A stretch of DNA of 64,000 bases from Rosenbergiella collisarenosi (GTDB lineage Bacteria; Pseudomonadota; Gammaproteobacteria; Enterobacterales; Enterobacteriaceae). A program made the position numbers and the translations under genes. Location: assembly GCF_018494085.1 (NCBI RefSeq), contig NZ_JABBFP010000006.1:116692-180691 (forward strand). The letters run 5' to 3'. The notes beneath the pieces are model-generated. The model was not told the origin of the DNA. It saw only the letters and a list, made by a program, of their open reading frames with translations, and ran no database searches. The stretch's first letter is position 1. Each line of letters opens with the position of its first letter. Positions 1 to 7,968 of the stretch are shown one piece after another.

Positions 1-33
1 CGCTAAGCCGCTGAGAAATAGATTTTTTTTCAT
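1..33 (-). CDS. Start of a secreted or membrane protein gene, cut by the window edge
   Basis: An ATG on the minus strand at 31-33 opens a frame that runs to the window edge, encoding MKKNLFLSGLA. A lysine-rich start followed by hydrophobic residues is typical of an N-terminal signal peptide. A GGAG ribosome-binding site lies 8 bases upstream, inside the last codons of the alcohol dehydrogenase gene, whose stop is only 2 bases away, so the two are probably co-transcribed and translationally coupled. A periplasmic partner of the quinohemoprotein dehydrogenase is plausible from position, but the 11 visible residues identify no family. Confidence 0.6.
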   Translation of the reverse strand, partial: MKKNLFLSGLA

Positions 34-35
34 GG

Positions 36-2234
36 CTATTTCTCCGGCATAAAATTAGGACCGATGATGACTTGTCCGGGGATCTGCTGGGGATTTTTTC
101 GTGCATCGACTTCTCTCTGGTAAGTGGCATTCGCGCGTTGGATCAGAAATTGACGGATCGACTCAATTTGCGCCGCAGACATATTTTTCTTGAATCCCAC
201 CATACCGTAAGCGGTCAAGGCACCCTCGCCGACTACTCGATAGAAGGCATCGGCGTTCCGAATCGCACCAGACCAACGAAGATCCGGCAATACACCGCCC
301 GATTCACCGTTATCCCCATGACACGCGGCACAATAGTCCATGTAATGGCTATATCCACTCTTCGCCTGATCACTCTTAAATCTTTCGGGTGGCCTGACCG
401 GGAGGAATCCTTTGCTGTTGACGGGTGGCAGGGTTTTATCCCCATCTAAGGAGAAGACGACAATACGCGACTTATTGACGGTCCAGCCTCCCGTTCTTGC
501 CACGCCACCCATTAGTAGAGGATAAATACCGCCCCAGCCGACCTCGACCGCAACATATTGCTTACCTACTACGGAATAGGTAATCGGCGCAGCCATCACC
601 GCACTTTGTAATGATGTTTGCCAAAGCTGTTGGCCAGTCGTCGCGTCGTAAGCATTAAAAAGACCATTAGTCAGGCCTTGGAAGACTAAATTCCCGGCGG
701 TGGCGAGCACTCCGCCGTTCCAAGGACCTTGATGATTAACGGTGAAAGCAGGGGCTTGCTTAACCGGATCCCACGCAATCAGCCACCCTTTGAGTAACGC
801 GCCAAACTGACTCTTCACGTTGGCGTCATCCGGAGCACCGATTTTCGACATATCGAGCCCGAGGTTAAGACCTTGCGGCTTAAGCTTCGCATCCTGACTC
901 GGTACATAATTGAAGGGGATCTGTTGGGCGGGGAGGTAGACGTAACCGGTTTTCGGGCTATACGCCATGGGCTGCCAGTTATGCCCGCCTAAATCACCAG
1001 GCAAACTAAACCAAGGTTTTCCGGTAACCGAGTAAAGGGCATCGGGAACAGTATTCGGTCGGCCGGTTTTCGGGTCGACGCCCTTCGCCCAATTCACCTC
1101 GACGTAGTTTTTAGCCGAAAGAAATTGTCCGGTTTTGGCGTCGAGAATATAGAAAAATCCATTTTTCGGGGCATGCATAATCACATGACGGGGCTTTCCC
1201 TCCACAAGAATATCCGCGGTCATGATCTGCTGCGTCGAAGTGAAGTCCCACTGATCCTGCGGCGTTTCTTGAAAGTGCCAAACATATTCGCCCGTCTCAG
1301 GACGCAGCGCGAGAATACTGCCAAGAAACAGGTTGTCACCTTTGCCGCCTGAGCGCTGTTGGTAGTTCCAAGGTGAACCATTGCCCACACCGATATACAC
1401 TAAATCAGTGACCGGATCGTAGGTAATTGCGTCCCAGACCGTTCCGCCACCTCCCGATTTAACCCAGTTTCCCGGTCCCCAGGTTTTGTACGCTAATTCA
1501 GCGAGAGGTTTATCGGAGATGGCATGATCAGGCTTATTATCGGGTGCCGGGACCGTGAAGAAGCGCCATTTTAATTTTCCCGTCTCTGCATCGAATCCAG
1601 AGACAAACCCTCGCGCACCAAACTCAGCGCCCGCATTGCCAATAATGACTATCCCTTTCGCCACACGCGGCGCACCATCAATAATATAGCTACGCACCTC
1701 ACCTAACTGTGCATCGTGCGGAATGGTGTCGGTTTCCCAAACAGACTTGCCCGTTTTCGCATCCAGCGCCACTAAACGTCCATCAAAGGTGCCGAGAATA
1801 ATTTTCCCATTCCAATAAGCGGCTCCGCGATTGACCGTATCACAGCAGCCTTTTACCGCAACATTACCCGGCACTTTAGGATCGTACTGCCAAAGTAGTT
1901 GTCCCGAATCCGCTTTATAGGCACGGACCTTACTCCAGTTAGTGGTGGCGTAAAGTACGCCATCAACCACTAACGGCGTACCTTCTTGACCTCGGTTGGT
2001 ATCAAAATCTTGGTACCACGCAATGTGTAACTGCTTTACGTTTTTATCGTTAATTTGCGTTAAAGGCGAATAACGTTGCTCAGAGTAAGTTCTGCCGTAG
2101 GTGAGCCAGTCCTGGGGCGTTTTATCTGCATTGATAATCGCCGACCCCGTATCTTGTGCATAAACGTTATGAGCCATGCTGGAGCATAATGAGAACAGGA
2201 CGGCTCCAAGCGTAGATTTATAGTTATTTTTCAT
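36..2234 (-). CDS. PQQ-dependent quinohemoprotein alcohol dehydrogenase (type II, with C-terminal cytochrome c)
   Basis: Periplasmic oxidation of alcohols to aldehydes, with electrons passing from PQQ to a haem c in the same chain and then to the respiratory chain. The 732-residue protein has a signal peptide (cleavage near residue 26, VYA/QD). Its eight-bladed PQQ propeller carries the vicinal Cys130-Cys131 pair typical of these enzymes and the active-site segment QWDFTSTQQ. A C-terminal cytochrome c domain follows, with CAACH near residue 635 and a later Met as likely axial ligand. Length fits the type II family (about 690-750). The substrate cannot be read from the sequence; soluble PQQ glucose dehydrogenase is excluded by the haem domain. 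A MetA-type outer-membrane gene lies 26 bp upstream on the same strand and probably shares the transcript. No PQQ biosynthesis genes are in the window. Confidence 0.9.
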   Translation of the reverse strand: MKNNYKSTLGAVLFSLCSSMAHNVYAQDTGSAIINADKTPQDWLTYGRTYSEQRYSPLTQINDKNVKQLHIAWYQDFDTNRGQEGTPLVVDGVLYATTNWSKVRAYKADSGQLLWQYDPKVPGNVAVKGCCDTVNRGAAYWNGKIILGTFDGRLVALDAKTGKSVWETDTIPHDAQLGEVRSYIIDGAPRVAKGIVIIGNAGAEFGARGFVSGFDAETGKLKWRFFTVPAPDNKPDHAISDKPLAELAYKTWGPGNWVKSGGGGTVWDAITYDPVTDLVYIGVGNGSPWNYQQRSGGKGDNLFLGSILALRPETGEYVWHFQETPQDQWDFTSTQQIMTADILVEGKPRHVIMHAPKNGFFYILDAKTGQFLSAKNYVEVNWAKGVDPKTGRPNTVPDALYSVTGKPWFSLPGDLGGHNWQPMAYSPKTGYVYLPAQQIPFNYVPSQDAKLKPQGLNLGLDMSKIGAPDDANVKSQFGALLKGWLIAWDPVKQAPAFTVNHQGPWNGGVLATAGNLVFQGLTNGLFNAYDATTGQQLWQTSLQSAVMAAPITYSVVGKQYVAVEVGWGGIYPLLMGGVARTGGWTVNKSRIVVFSLDGDKTLPPVNSKGFLPVRPPERFKSDQAKSGYSHYMDYCAACHGDNGESGGVLPDLRWSGAIRNADAFYRVVGEGALTAYGMVGFKKNMSAAQIESIRQFLIQRANATYQREVDARKNPQQIPGQVIIGPNFMPEK

Positions 2235-2260
2235 TAGGCATTGCTCCAGTCATTCATCCT

Positions 2261-3136
2261 TTAAAACATCTGCATCAAGCGAAGTTTGATCACGCTTTCC
2301 GACTTAAATCCGTTTTCAATACTCGCGTCGCGTCCCCAAGTCCCGAGCAGTTGGGTATGGGAAGGGAACATATAGGCTGCCCCGAAGGTATATTTTTTTT
2401 CCGCGGGTTTACCCTGACTGACGCCATTAACCGAGGAGTTTCCTCCCCACTCTTTGGTATAGGAAGTACGCACATCTAACGCGGGGGTGAGTAGGTAACG
2501 TAAGTGGACCTGCCCTTGATACAAGGTGTTTTGTGCGAGCCGACTCGACTGCACGCCATAGTCGTTGTTATCACCGAATTTGGTCGCATCCAGCCCCATA
2601 TCGAGGATCAGCTTATCGTAGAGGGGCCTACTGAACGCCGCTTGTAACGCGTATTTCCAGCGATTTTCCCCCATATTTAGGCTTCCTTCATGACGATAAC
2701 GACCTGTCGGCGCATAGAGAAAAGGCGTGACCCCAAAATAGGTTTGCGTCGAAGGGTTGTTATAGAGCCAAACAGTAGAAGCCAAGATTAGATCCCCGAC
2801 CCCCTGAGTGCTCCCCATATCATTGCCGCCTAACCGTCCATTTACATGGCCGAAAGGAAGCAAAAATTGGGGGTCGACGGTGAATCCCCCTATTGTGGTG
2901 AAGTGGATAACACGCAATACGGAAACATCTTGGTTTAATTTTGTGTCATGTTTCGTTGAGTGGCCTTGTGAGACATAATTACCACTGTGGGAATGGGTGT
3001 AGTAAAGCAGCCCAAGATTGGTACCTGCCGGCATTGCCGTATAGTCACCGGCATCGAAATCGATCGCTAAGGCCGTATTACCCCCCCACCAAAGGAGGGA
3101 AATCATCATTAATTTCTTATAGTTATGCTTTATCAT
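2261..3136 (-). CDS. Outer-membrane protein of the phenol MetA-degradation family
   Basis: A 291-residue exported protein: signal peptide ending near residue 24 (NTALA/ID), then alternating amphipathic strands rich in aromatic and Gly residues and a C-terminal Phe, as expected of an outer-membrane beta barrel. The pattern (TNLGLLYYTHS, VDPQFLLPFG, GVGDLILASTVWLY, FGVTPFLYAPTG) is that of the Phenol_MetA_deg/COG4313 family, often found beside catabolic genes and thought to admit hydrophobic substrates. It lies 26 bp upstream of the quinohemoprotein dehydrogenase, so it may form the outer-membrane entry route for that enzyme's substrate; this role is inference. Confidence 0.75.
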   Translation of the reverse strand: MIKHNYKKLMMISLLWWGGNTALAIDFDAGDYTAMPAGTNLGLLYYTHSHSGNYVSQGHSTKHDTKLNQDVSVLRVIHFTTIGGFTVDPQFLLPFGHVNGRLGGNDMGSTQGVGDLILASTVWLYNNPSTQTYFGVTPFLYAPTGRYRHEGSLNMGENRWKYALQAAFSRPLYDKLILDMGLDATKFGDNNDYGVQSSRLAQNTLYQGQVHLRYLLTPALDVRTSYTKEWGGNSSVNGVSQGKPAEKKYTFGAAYMFPSHTQLLGTWGRDASIENGFKSESVIKLRLMQMF

Positions 3137-3644
3137 TTGCCCACCCTATGCCAGTATTTTCCTCATTGGTAATCGAATGATCGATAAAGAAAATCTTTAT
3201 AAAGGATTCTTTATATCGTTTACCTGAGAAATTCATCCAATGACGATAAGTATTGCGATACCCAACCTATAGGTCAGAAAAAACCTAATAACGATACAAC
3301 ATTTAAATAAAAAAATTGAAATAGGAATCGCTTTATTAACATTTTCAGCCCGTTTTACACATTAAAAATGATTAATAAACAGAGGCGCGTCACAATGCTG
3401 AGCAATGAGTGGTACAGAGAGTTAAAAAAGAGCACAAAGCAGAGTAAAACTTCGCAAGCGGGAAGATGGCAGCAGAAGATCCGGAGCGATACACTGAGGT
3501 TGCGGGAAAATGGAAAACGACTATCAAACCATCATTGCGTTCAAGAACGCTTGATAATATCTGTAGATTCATGCGGCCTATTGGAGACAGACCTATAGGT
3601 CATATATGGGTCGTGGGCTTTATAGTAAATTGGTCGCTATCGTT
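3137..3644. other. Intergenic region of 508 bp with two copies of a palindrome
   Basis: Holds the upstream region of the MetA-type gene (minus strand) and no convincing gene. The palindrome ACCTATAGGT, in both cases followed by CA, occurs at 3265-3274 and 3591-3600. Short frames at 3368-3598 and 3466-3648 lack ribosome-binding sites and family resemblance, apart from a weak KGG-protein-like stretch near 3451-3510. Confidence 0.5.
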
Positions 3645-3872
3645 CTAGTTTGAATGTACACGCTTTATTGATGCGGGATGTCTTTCTAAAGCAGATTTTG
3701 GCCGTATGGGTCGACGAACAAGCTCACCATTGCAGTTCGGGCAAACTCCCTGAAGTTTATGGGTCACGCAACGATGACAGAATGTACATTCAAATGAGCA
3801 TATATAGGCCTCTTTTGATTCTGCGGGTAAATCACTATCACAGGATTCGCAGTTAGGTCGAAGAGCCAACAT
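3645..3872 (-). CDS. DUF1272 small zinc-ribbon-like protein
   Basis: A 75-residue cytosolic protein matching DUF1272: N-terminal LRPNCESCDSDLP, a second Cys cluster in CSFECTFCHRC, and the closing CPNCNGELVRRPIRP. The paired CxxC motifs suggest bound zinc. The family has no established function. AGGAG lies 7 bases before the ATG. It lies downstream of, and on the same strand as, a 64-residue gene 76 bp away, which may be co-transcribed. Confidence 0.85.
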   Translation of the reverse strand: MLALRPNCESCDSDLPAESKEAYICSFECTFCHRCVTHKLQGVCPNCNGELVRRPIRPKSALERHPASIKRVHSN

Positions 3873-3948
3873 TTGTATCTCCTGTTAAGGATCAATCACC
3901 AATATAAACAAGCGTTATCTCGTCATGCACACTATTCAACAACACCCA

Positions 3949-4143
3949 TCAAGCCGCACGAATCGTAAAGGCCGTTCTTAATAACGCTTCGGCTCGTTCG
4001 ACTTGTCCAGCGTCAGGAAGATAGTGTATGGCTTGTAATAAGCTTGGAAGGGTAATAGGTTGTTGCTGGGCGAGGAGTTGAAGCACTGTCTGACCAATGA
4101 TTTCTTCCAGTAATCCATCATTACTAAAAGTATTAGTATCCAT
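3949..4143 (-). CDS. Small protein resembling the YmgB/AriR/YcgZ regulator family
   Basis: A 64-residue protein with a GGGGG ribosome-binding site 7 bases before its ATG. The pattern GQTVLQLLAQQQPITLPSLL, then an acidic or polar turn and a final hydrophobic helix, resembles the two-helix core of YmgB/AriR and YcgZ, small proteins that modulate biofilm and acid responses in E. coli. The similarity is short and judged by eye, so the family call is tentative, but gene-like composition and the ribosome-binding site support a real gene. It is divergent from the MocR-type regulator across a 250-bp AT-rich gap. Confidence 0.55.
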   Translation of the reverse strand: MDTNTFSNDGLLEEIIGQTVLQLLAQQQPITLPSLLQAIHYLPDAGQVERAEALLRTAFTIRAA

Positions 4144-4394
4144 ATTATAACCCCCGCGAATTCACTATAATTTTTATATCAATAACTGTAGAACAAGCCT
4201 CTAATTAACTCTAATATTTATGGGTTAAATAAGTTAAAAAGTATTTCCCCTGCATAAATCGAAGAATTGAAATTAACATAAAATTCTTATATATCAATAT
4301 ATAAGGCTATATACATGGCAATTAAATTTTAAGGTTTGCGAAAATATTTAGATAAAATTAAAATTTGCCTCATGAGTTTGATGAGGTCGTTGAT

Positions 4395-5768
4395 ATGTTC
4401 ACTCTTTTAAAATCCCATTTAGCACTTCTTCGCCCGAGTGAGCAACCTGATTATATTTTACGCTTTTTAATTTCACAGGTTGAACAAGGACATCTCGCCG
4501 CTGGGCATAAGCTTCCCTCAGTGCGGGAATTATCGTCTCAACTACAAATTAATTATGCCACCGTACAAAAAGCCTATCATCAATGTAAATTGGCAGGCGT
4601 TATCACTTCGCGACCAGGAAAAGGGAGTTTTATTAGCCGCCGCGGTGTGGTTGGAGCGCTACAGAGTCGTCACGACTTAACCTCCATGAATTCGCCGTTG
4701 AGCGAGCACTCTGAAGAGTTATCGTTAGAATTAAAGCAGCAAGCGCTTTCTTCAATCTATGATTATGATTTTAGGGCTATTTTTCGCTATCAATCAACAC
4801 TCGATAATCACGATATCCGCCAAACTGGTCTAGCGTGGTTGGGTAAAAAGATCCTTCATCCGTCCGTGAATCGTATTTTACCCTGCGCGGGGATTCATGA
4901 AGGGTTACTGGCGCTGTTTGTGTTACTCCAGAAAAAAGGGGCGATTGCCCTCCCTCACTACTTTTATTCCGGTTTGAAGTCGATCATTCAGCTTATGGCG
5001 ACCCCCTATGTCACTATTCCTTGTGATGAAGAGGGCCCATTACCCGATGCCTTAGCGAGACTGTGTAAGGAAAATCAGGTAGGTGCGCTGTATATCAACC
5101 CCAATATTAATAATCCAACGACCGCCACGCTTTCCATTAATCGTCGTCTTGCGTTAGCTGAGGTCGCAAAATGCCATAACCTGCATATTATCGAAGATGA
5201 TGCCTATGGCGCCCTCGCCAGTGAGGGGATAGCGACCTTTAGCCAGATCCTCCCGAGCCATACATGGTATTTACAGGGATTGTCGAAAAGTTTTGCCCCG
5301 GGAATGAGAATGGCGTGGGTCTATGGCCCATCAGAAGCCGAGACGCATCAACTTTGTCAGGTAATGGGGGCGTTAAAAGTGAGTGATAATCCCCTGACCT
5401 ACCAGATTGTCAATAAGTGGGTTACGTCTGGCATCGCCCAGCGTACGGCAGAAGAAACCCTCAAAACCACACGGGTACGAGTGAAGTTATTTCGTCGCCT
5501 TTTCCCCGATGATCGCTACCAAATTTCTGACGATGGCTTTCATGTCTGGTTTAGTCTAGGCAAGAAGAATGCTTACGAGATTGCTTTCCTGCTGCAACAG
5601 GCGGGAGTTTCCGCAACGCCCTCGAACGAATTTAGTTTTGAAAAAGCAGACGAGAGCTTTTTACGTATCAGTTTAAGCGGTTACGACTCCCTTTCTTCGT
5701 TGGAAGTCGCGCTAAAAAAATTCCGCGATGTGTTGAACACACTCTATTTAAAGCAGACCCAGGTATAA
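4395..5768 (+). CDS. MocR/PdxR-type regulator (GntR helix-turn-helix fused to aminotransferase fold)
   Basis: A 457-residue regulator. An N-terminal GntR winged helix (about residues 15-80: LPSVRELSSQLQINYATVQ, then GKGSFI) is fused to a fold-type I PLP aminotransferase-like domain. The PLP-lysine region is visible in LQGLSKSFAPGMRMAW, as is the EDDAYG cofactor contact. Such proteins sense PLP or amino-compound ligands and usually control an adjacent gene. A TTG codon at 4365 extends the frame upstream, but ATG 4395 is preferred because GAGG sits 8 bases before it. ylaC follows 10 bp later on the same strand. The target is unknown; the divergent small genes at 3645-4143 are candidates. Confidence 0.85.
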   Translation: MFTLLKSHLALLRPSEQPDYILRFLISQVEQGHLAAGHKLPSVRELSSQLQINYATVQKAYHQCKLAGVITSRPGKGSFISRRGVVGALQSRHDLTSMNSPLSEHSEELSLELKQQALSSIYDYDFRAIFRYQSTLDNHDIRQTGLAWLGKKILHPSVNRILPCAGIHEGLLALFVLLQKKGAIALPHYFYSGLKSIIQLMATPYVTIPCDEEGPLPDALARLCKENQVGALYINPNINNPTTATLSINRRLALAEVAKCHNLHIIEDDAYGALASEGIATFSQILPSHTWYLQGLSKSFAPGMRMAWVYGPSEAETHQLCQVMGALKVSDNPLTYQIVNKWVTSGIAQRTAEETLKTTRVRVKLFRRLFPDDRYQISDDGFHVWFSLGKKNAYEIAFLLQQAGVSATPSNEFSFEKADESFLRISLSGYDSLSSLEVALKKFRDVLNTLYLKQTQV

Positions 5769-5778
5769 GGTGGACGAT

Positions 5779-6234
5779 ATGAGCGCAGTACAAGAGATCT
5801 TACAACGCGAACTCACCCGTATTAATCTCGAAGAAAAACGCGATGATAAACTAATTTTCGACCCACGATTTGTGTTCGAGAAAAAAGGGCTTTACGCCAT
5901 TATGCTCGGGATGTTTATCCTGACGCTAGGCCTGCTGATCTATTCGGATATTTTTAGTCGTCTCGATGTATGGATATGTGTCGCAATTTTTGTCCTATTA
6001 AATGGCTTTTTCTTTTTCCATATTACCCCTTCCTATCATCTCGATGATATCGATAAAATTGCATGGAAAAATTGTTATACCGGTGAGTGGTATCGAGAAG
6101 TCCCGGTACGATCCGCCGTTATCGATCAGATCCTGAATTCAGATCAGGTTTCCGATCAAAGTAAGAATGAGATCCATCGTTTACAAGCGTTGGGGGCCGA
6201 AATTTTCTTCCGCGATCTGGCGAAAATGCACTAA
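5779..6234 (+). CDS. ylaC: YlaC family inner-membrane protein
   Basis: A 151-residue protein with two transmembrane helices (about residues 37-58 and 63-82) separated by a short loop, and a cytoplasmic C-terminal part. Segments EKRDDKLIF, VLLNGFFFFHITPSY, DDIDKIAW and CYTGEWYREV align by memory with E. coli YlaC (156 residues), whose function is poorly defined. An upstream GTG at 5770 is in frame, but ATG 5779 is better spaced from the AAGG ribosome-binding site. It follows the MocR-like gene by 10 bp, suggesting one transcript. Confidence 0.75.
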   Translation: MSAVQEILQRELTRINLEEKRDDKLIFDPRFVFEKKGLYAIMLGMFILTLGLLIYSDIFSRLDVWICVAIFVLLNGFFFFHITPSYHLDDIDKIAWKNCYTGEWYREVPVRSAVIDQILNSDQVSDQSKNEIHRLQALGAEIFFRDLAKMH

Positions 6235-6292
6235 TCTCGCGAGTCGGCTCTGCCTCCACGTTGACACACTTCTTGTATTTCGTTACGTCGAC

Positions 6293-6320
6293 AGTGATTA
6301 CTTTTAAATAGCTAATCACT
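6293..6320. repeat. Inverted repeat upstream of small secreted-peptide gene
   Basis: AGTGATTA (6293-6300) and its exact complement TAATCACT (6313-6320) are separated by 12 bases. They lie downstream of a perfect -35 hexamer TTGACA (6261-6266) whose matching -10 is weak, and 55 bp before the start of the 58-residue gene. It could be an operator or a leader hairpin. Confidence 0.4.
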
Positions 6321-6375
6321 GTTTGACGATCGGCTCGCTTAAGCTTAGTGCCTCAATTCTCTTGGAGGCTTCACC

Positions 6376-6552
6376 ATGAAAATGTCTTACTCCGCACTCC
6401 TGCTTATGCTGCTTTCATTAACTTCTAGCGCTCATCCCGTACCTCTACGACTCCCCCTTTCTCCTTCGCACCAATATCATCCCCATTGTGCAGATACGGC
6501 GGAATCACCCGATGAGTTTATGCGTTCGCCGCTTCGCGCGTTACGGCGCTGA
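6376..6552 (+). CDS. Small secreted peptide (58 residues), family unknown
   Basis: The frame opens with MKMSYSALLLMLLSLTSSAH, a compact signal peptide with probable cleavage after SSA. The mature part of about 39 residues is rich in Pro, His and Arg and has one Cys. An excellent GGAGG ribosome-binding site lies 7 bases before the ATG, and there is a TTGACA element and an inverted repeat upstream, so this is probably a real gene though no family is recognised. An imperfect GC-rich hairpin follows at 6564-6593. A role in envelope or metal biology would be speculation from the His/Cys content alone. Confidence 0.6.
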   Translation: MKMSYSALLLMLLSLTSSAHPVPLRLPLSPSHQYHPHCADTAESPDEFMRSPLRALRR

Positions 6553-6563
6553 TCGCGAAGGGA

Positions 6564-6593
6564 GACTGGGGCAAAGGATAAGTCGCCCCGGTC
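6564..6593 (+). terminator. Hairpin after the small secreted-peptide gene
   Basis: GACTGGGGC (6564-6572) pairs with GCCCCGGTC (6585-6593) with one G-T wobble around a 12-base loop. No U-run follows, so it may stabilise the transcript end rather than terminate by itself. Confidence 0.4.
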
Positions 6594-6697
6594 TGAATTC
6601 TTCTGCCGACGATGTGCAGAAAACTTTTGAGTAAATTTGTTTTTTTGGCTGAAATAATACGAAAATAATGATCTCACTCGGCCAATAGCTATTCACT

Positions 6698-7927
6698 ATG
6701 TCAAATAAAACACAGATTACCCCTTTAAAAGCGATGATTGCCGCCATAAGCGGTTATGCAATGGACGGTTTTGATCTACTGATATTGGGCTTTATGTTAC
6801 CCGTAATCAGTCAACATCTCGCGCTCAGTCCCGAGCAAGGCGGGGCTTTAGTGACCTGGACATTAATTGGTGCGGTAATAGGCGGAATACTGTTTGGATT
6901 TCTCAGTGACCGCTATGGCCGTGTCAAGATGTTGACGATAACCATCTTAATGTTTGCCGTCTTTACGGGTCTCTGCGCTTTGGCACAAGGCTATTGGGAT
7001 TTACTGACTTACCGGACCCTGGCGGGCGTTGGGCTGGGCGGTGAATTTGGTATTGGTATGGCGCTTATCGCCGAGACATGGCCAGCCCACCAACGTAACC
7101 GAGCCTCAGCCTGGGTGGGTATGGGGTGGCAACTGGGCGTGCTGCTAGCCGCGATAATCACCCCATTGTTACTCCCGATAATCGGCTGGCGAGGGATTTT
7201 TTTGATCGGCCTATTACCGGCATTATTTTCTTTCTTCCTGCGCCATGGTTTAGATGAACCGGCGGCTTATCGGCAGGTCCAGCAGCAGAAACGGCGACTT
7301 GGGCTCGGGAAAAGCCTAGCCATGTTGTGTCGCGACTGGAGGACAACCAAAGCCAGCCTCGGGATATTCATCCTCTGCTCTGTTCAAAACTTTGGCTATT
7401 ACGGATTGATGATCTGGATGCCCACTTACCTTTCTCAGCAATTCGGTTTTTCGCTCACCAAATCAGGGCTCTGGACCGCGGTCACCGTACTTGGCATGAT
7501 GTTGGGTATTGGTCTCTTTGGCTTCTTGGCAGATCGTTTCGCGCGTTGGAAAATCTTCATCCTTTATCAACTGGGCGCGCTGGCAATGGTAATCCTCTAT
7601 GCGCAGCTAAAAGACCCGATGGGCATGTTAATCGCAGGCGCGGTGATGGGAATGTTTGTTAACGGTATGGTCGGCGGCTATGGAGCGTTAATCTCTGATA
7701 CCTATCCAACGGAGATCCGCGCGGTGGCTCAAAATGTACTATTTAACCTCGGTCGAGGGGTAGGTGGGTTTGGACCTCTGGTGATGGGAGTGATCGCCAG
7801 CCATGGCTCCTTTATGCTCGCCATTAGTTTACTCGCGCTCCTCTACTTACTGGATGTAATGGCGACGTTGTTTCTTGTGCCTAAACAACAGCCGACGGAC
7901 GAAGACCGATTGGGCGCTATCGGTTAA
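6698..7927 (+). CDS. MFS transporter of the aromatic-acid/H+ symporter type
   Basis: A 409-residue, 12-helix major facilitator protein of the inner membrane. Motif A is present after helix 2 (GFLSDRYGRVKM) and again in the second half (GFLADRFARWK). DGFDLLILGFMLP in helix 1 is typical of the AAHS group (benzoate, hydroxybenzoate and related carriers), and GVGLGGEFGIG lies in helix 4. The exact substrate is not readable. It converges on an SDR/Zn-alcohol dehydrogenase pair, which may act on the imported compound; that link rests only on position. A 9-bp hairpin at 7932-7965 separates the convergent genes. Confidence 0.8.
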   Translation: MSNKTQITPLKAMIAAISGYAMDGFDLLILGFMLPVISQHLALSPEQGGALVTWTLIGAVIGGILFGFLSDRYGRVKMLTITILMFAVFTGLCALAQGYWDLLTYRTLAGVGLGGEFGIGMALIAETWPAHQRNRASAWVGMGWQLGVLLAAIITPLLLPIIGWRGIFLIGLLPALFSFFLRHGLDEPAAYRQVQQQKRRLGLGKSLAMLCRDWRTTKASLGIFILCSVQNFGYYGLMIWMPTYLSQQFGFSLTKSGLWTAVTVLGMMLGIGLFGFLADRFARWKIFILYQLGALAMVILYAQLKDPMGMLIAGAVMGMFVNGMVGGYGALISDTYPTEIRAVAQNVLFNLGRGVGGFGPLVMGVIASHGSFMLAISLLALLYLLDVMATLFLVPKQQPTDEDRLGAIG

Positions 7928-7931
7928 TGAT

Positions 7932-7965
7932 TTACCCGCCTTCCCCCTATCGGTTAGGCGGGTAA
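7932..7965. terminator. Hairpin between convergent MFS and SDR genes
   Basis: TTACCCGCC (7932-7940) and GGCGGGTAA (7957-7965) form a perfect 9-bp stem with a 16-base loop, between the MFS stop and the SDR stop. Usable from either side; no strong U-tract. Confidence 0.55.
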
Positions 7966-7968
7966 CCA

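Noticed and set aside
72..449. Plus-strand frame within the quinohemoprotein dehydrogenase
   Set aside because: Antisense shadow with no supporting signals.
3368..3648. Short frames in the gap before the DUF1272 gene
   Set aside because: No ribosome-binding site, overlapping frames in several phases; only a vague KGG-protein resemblance.
4395..5768. Considered as the missing PLP lyase OvoB
   Set aside because: It has an N-terminal GntR DNA-binding domain, so it is a MocR-type regulator, and lies far from ovoA.
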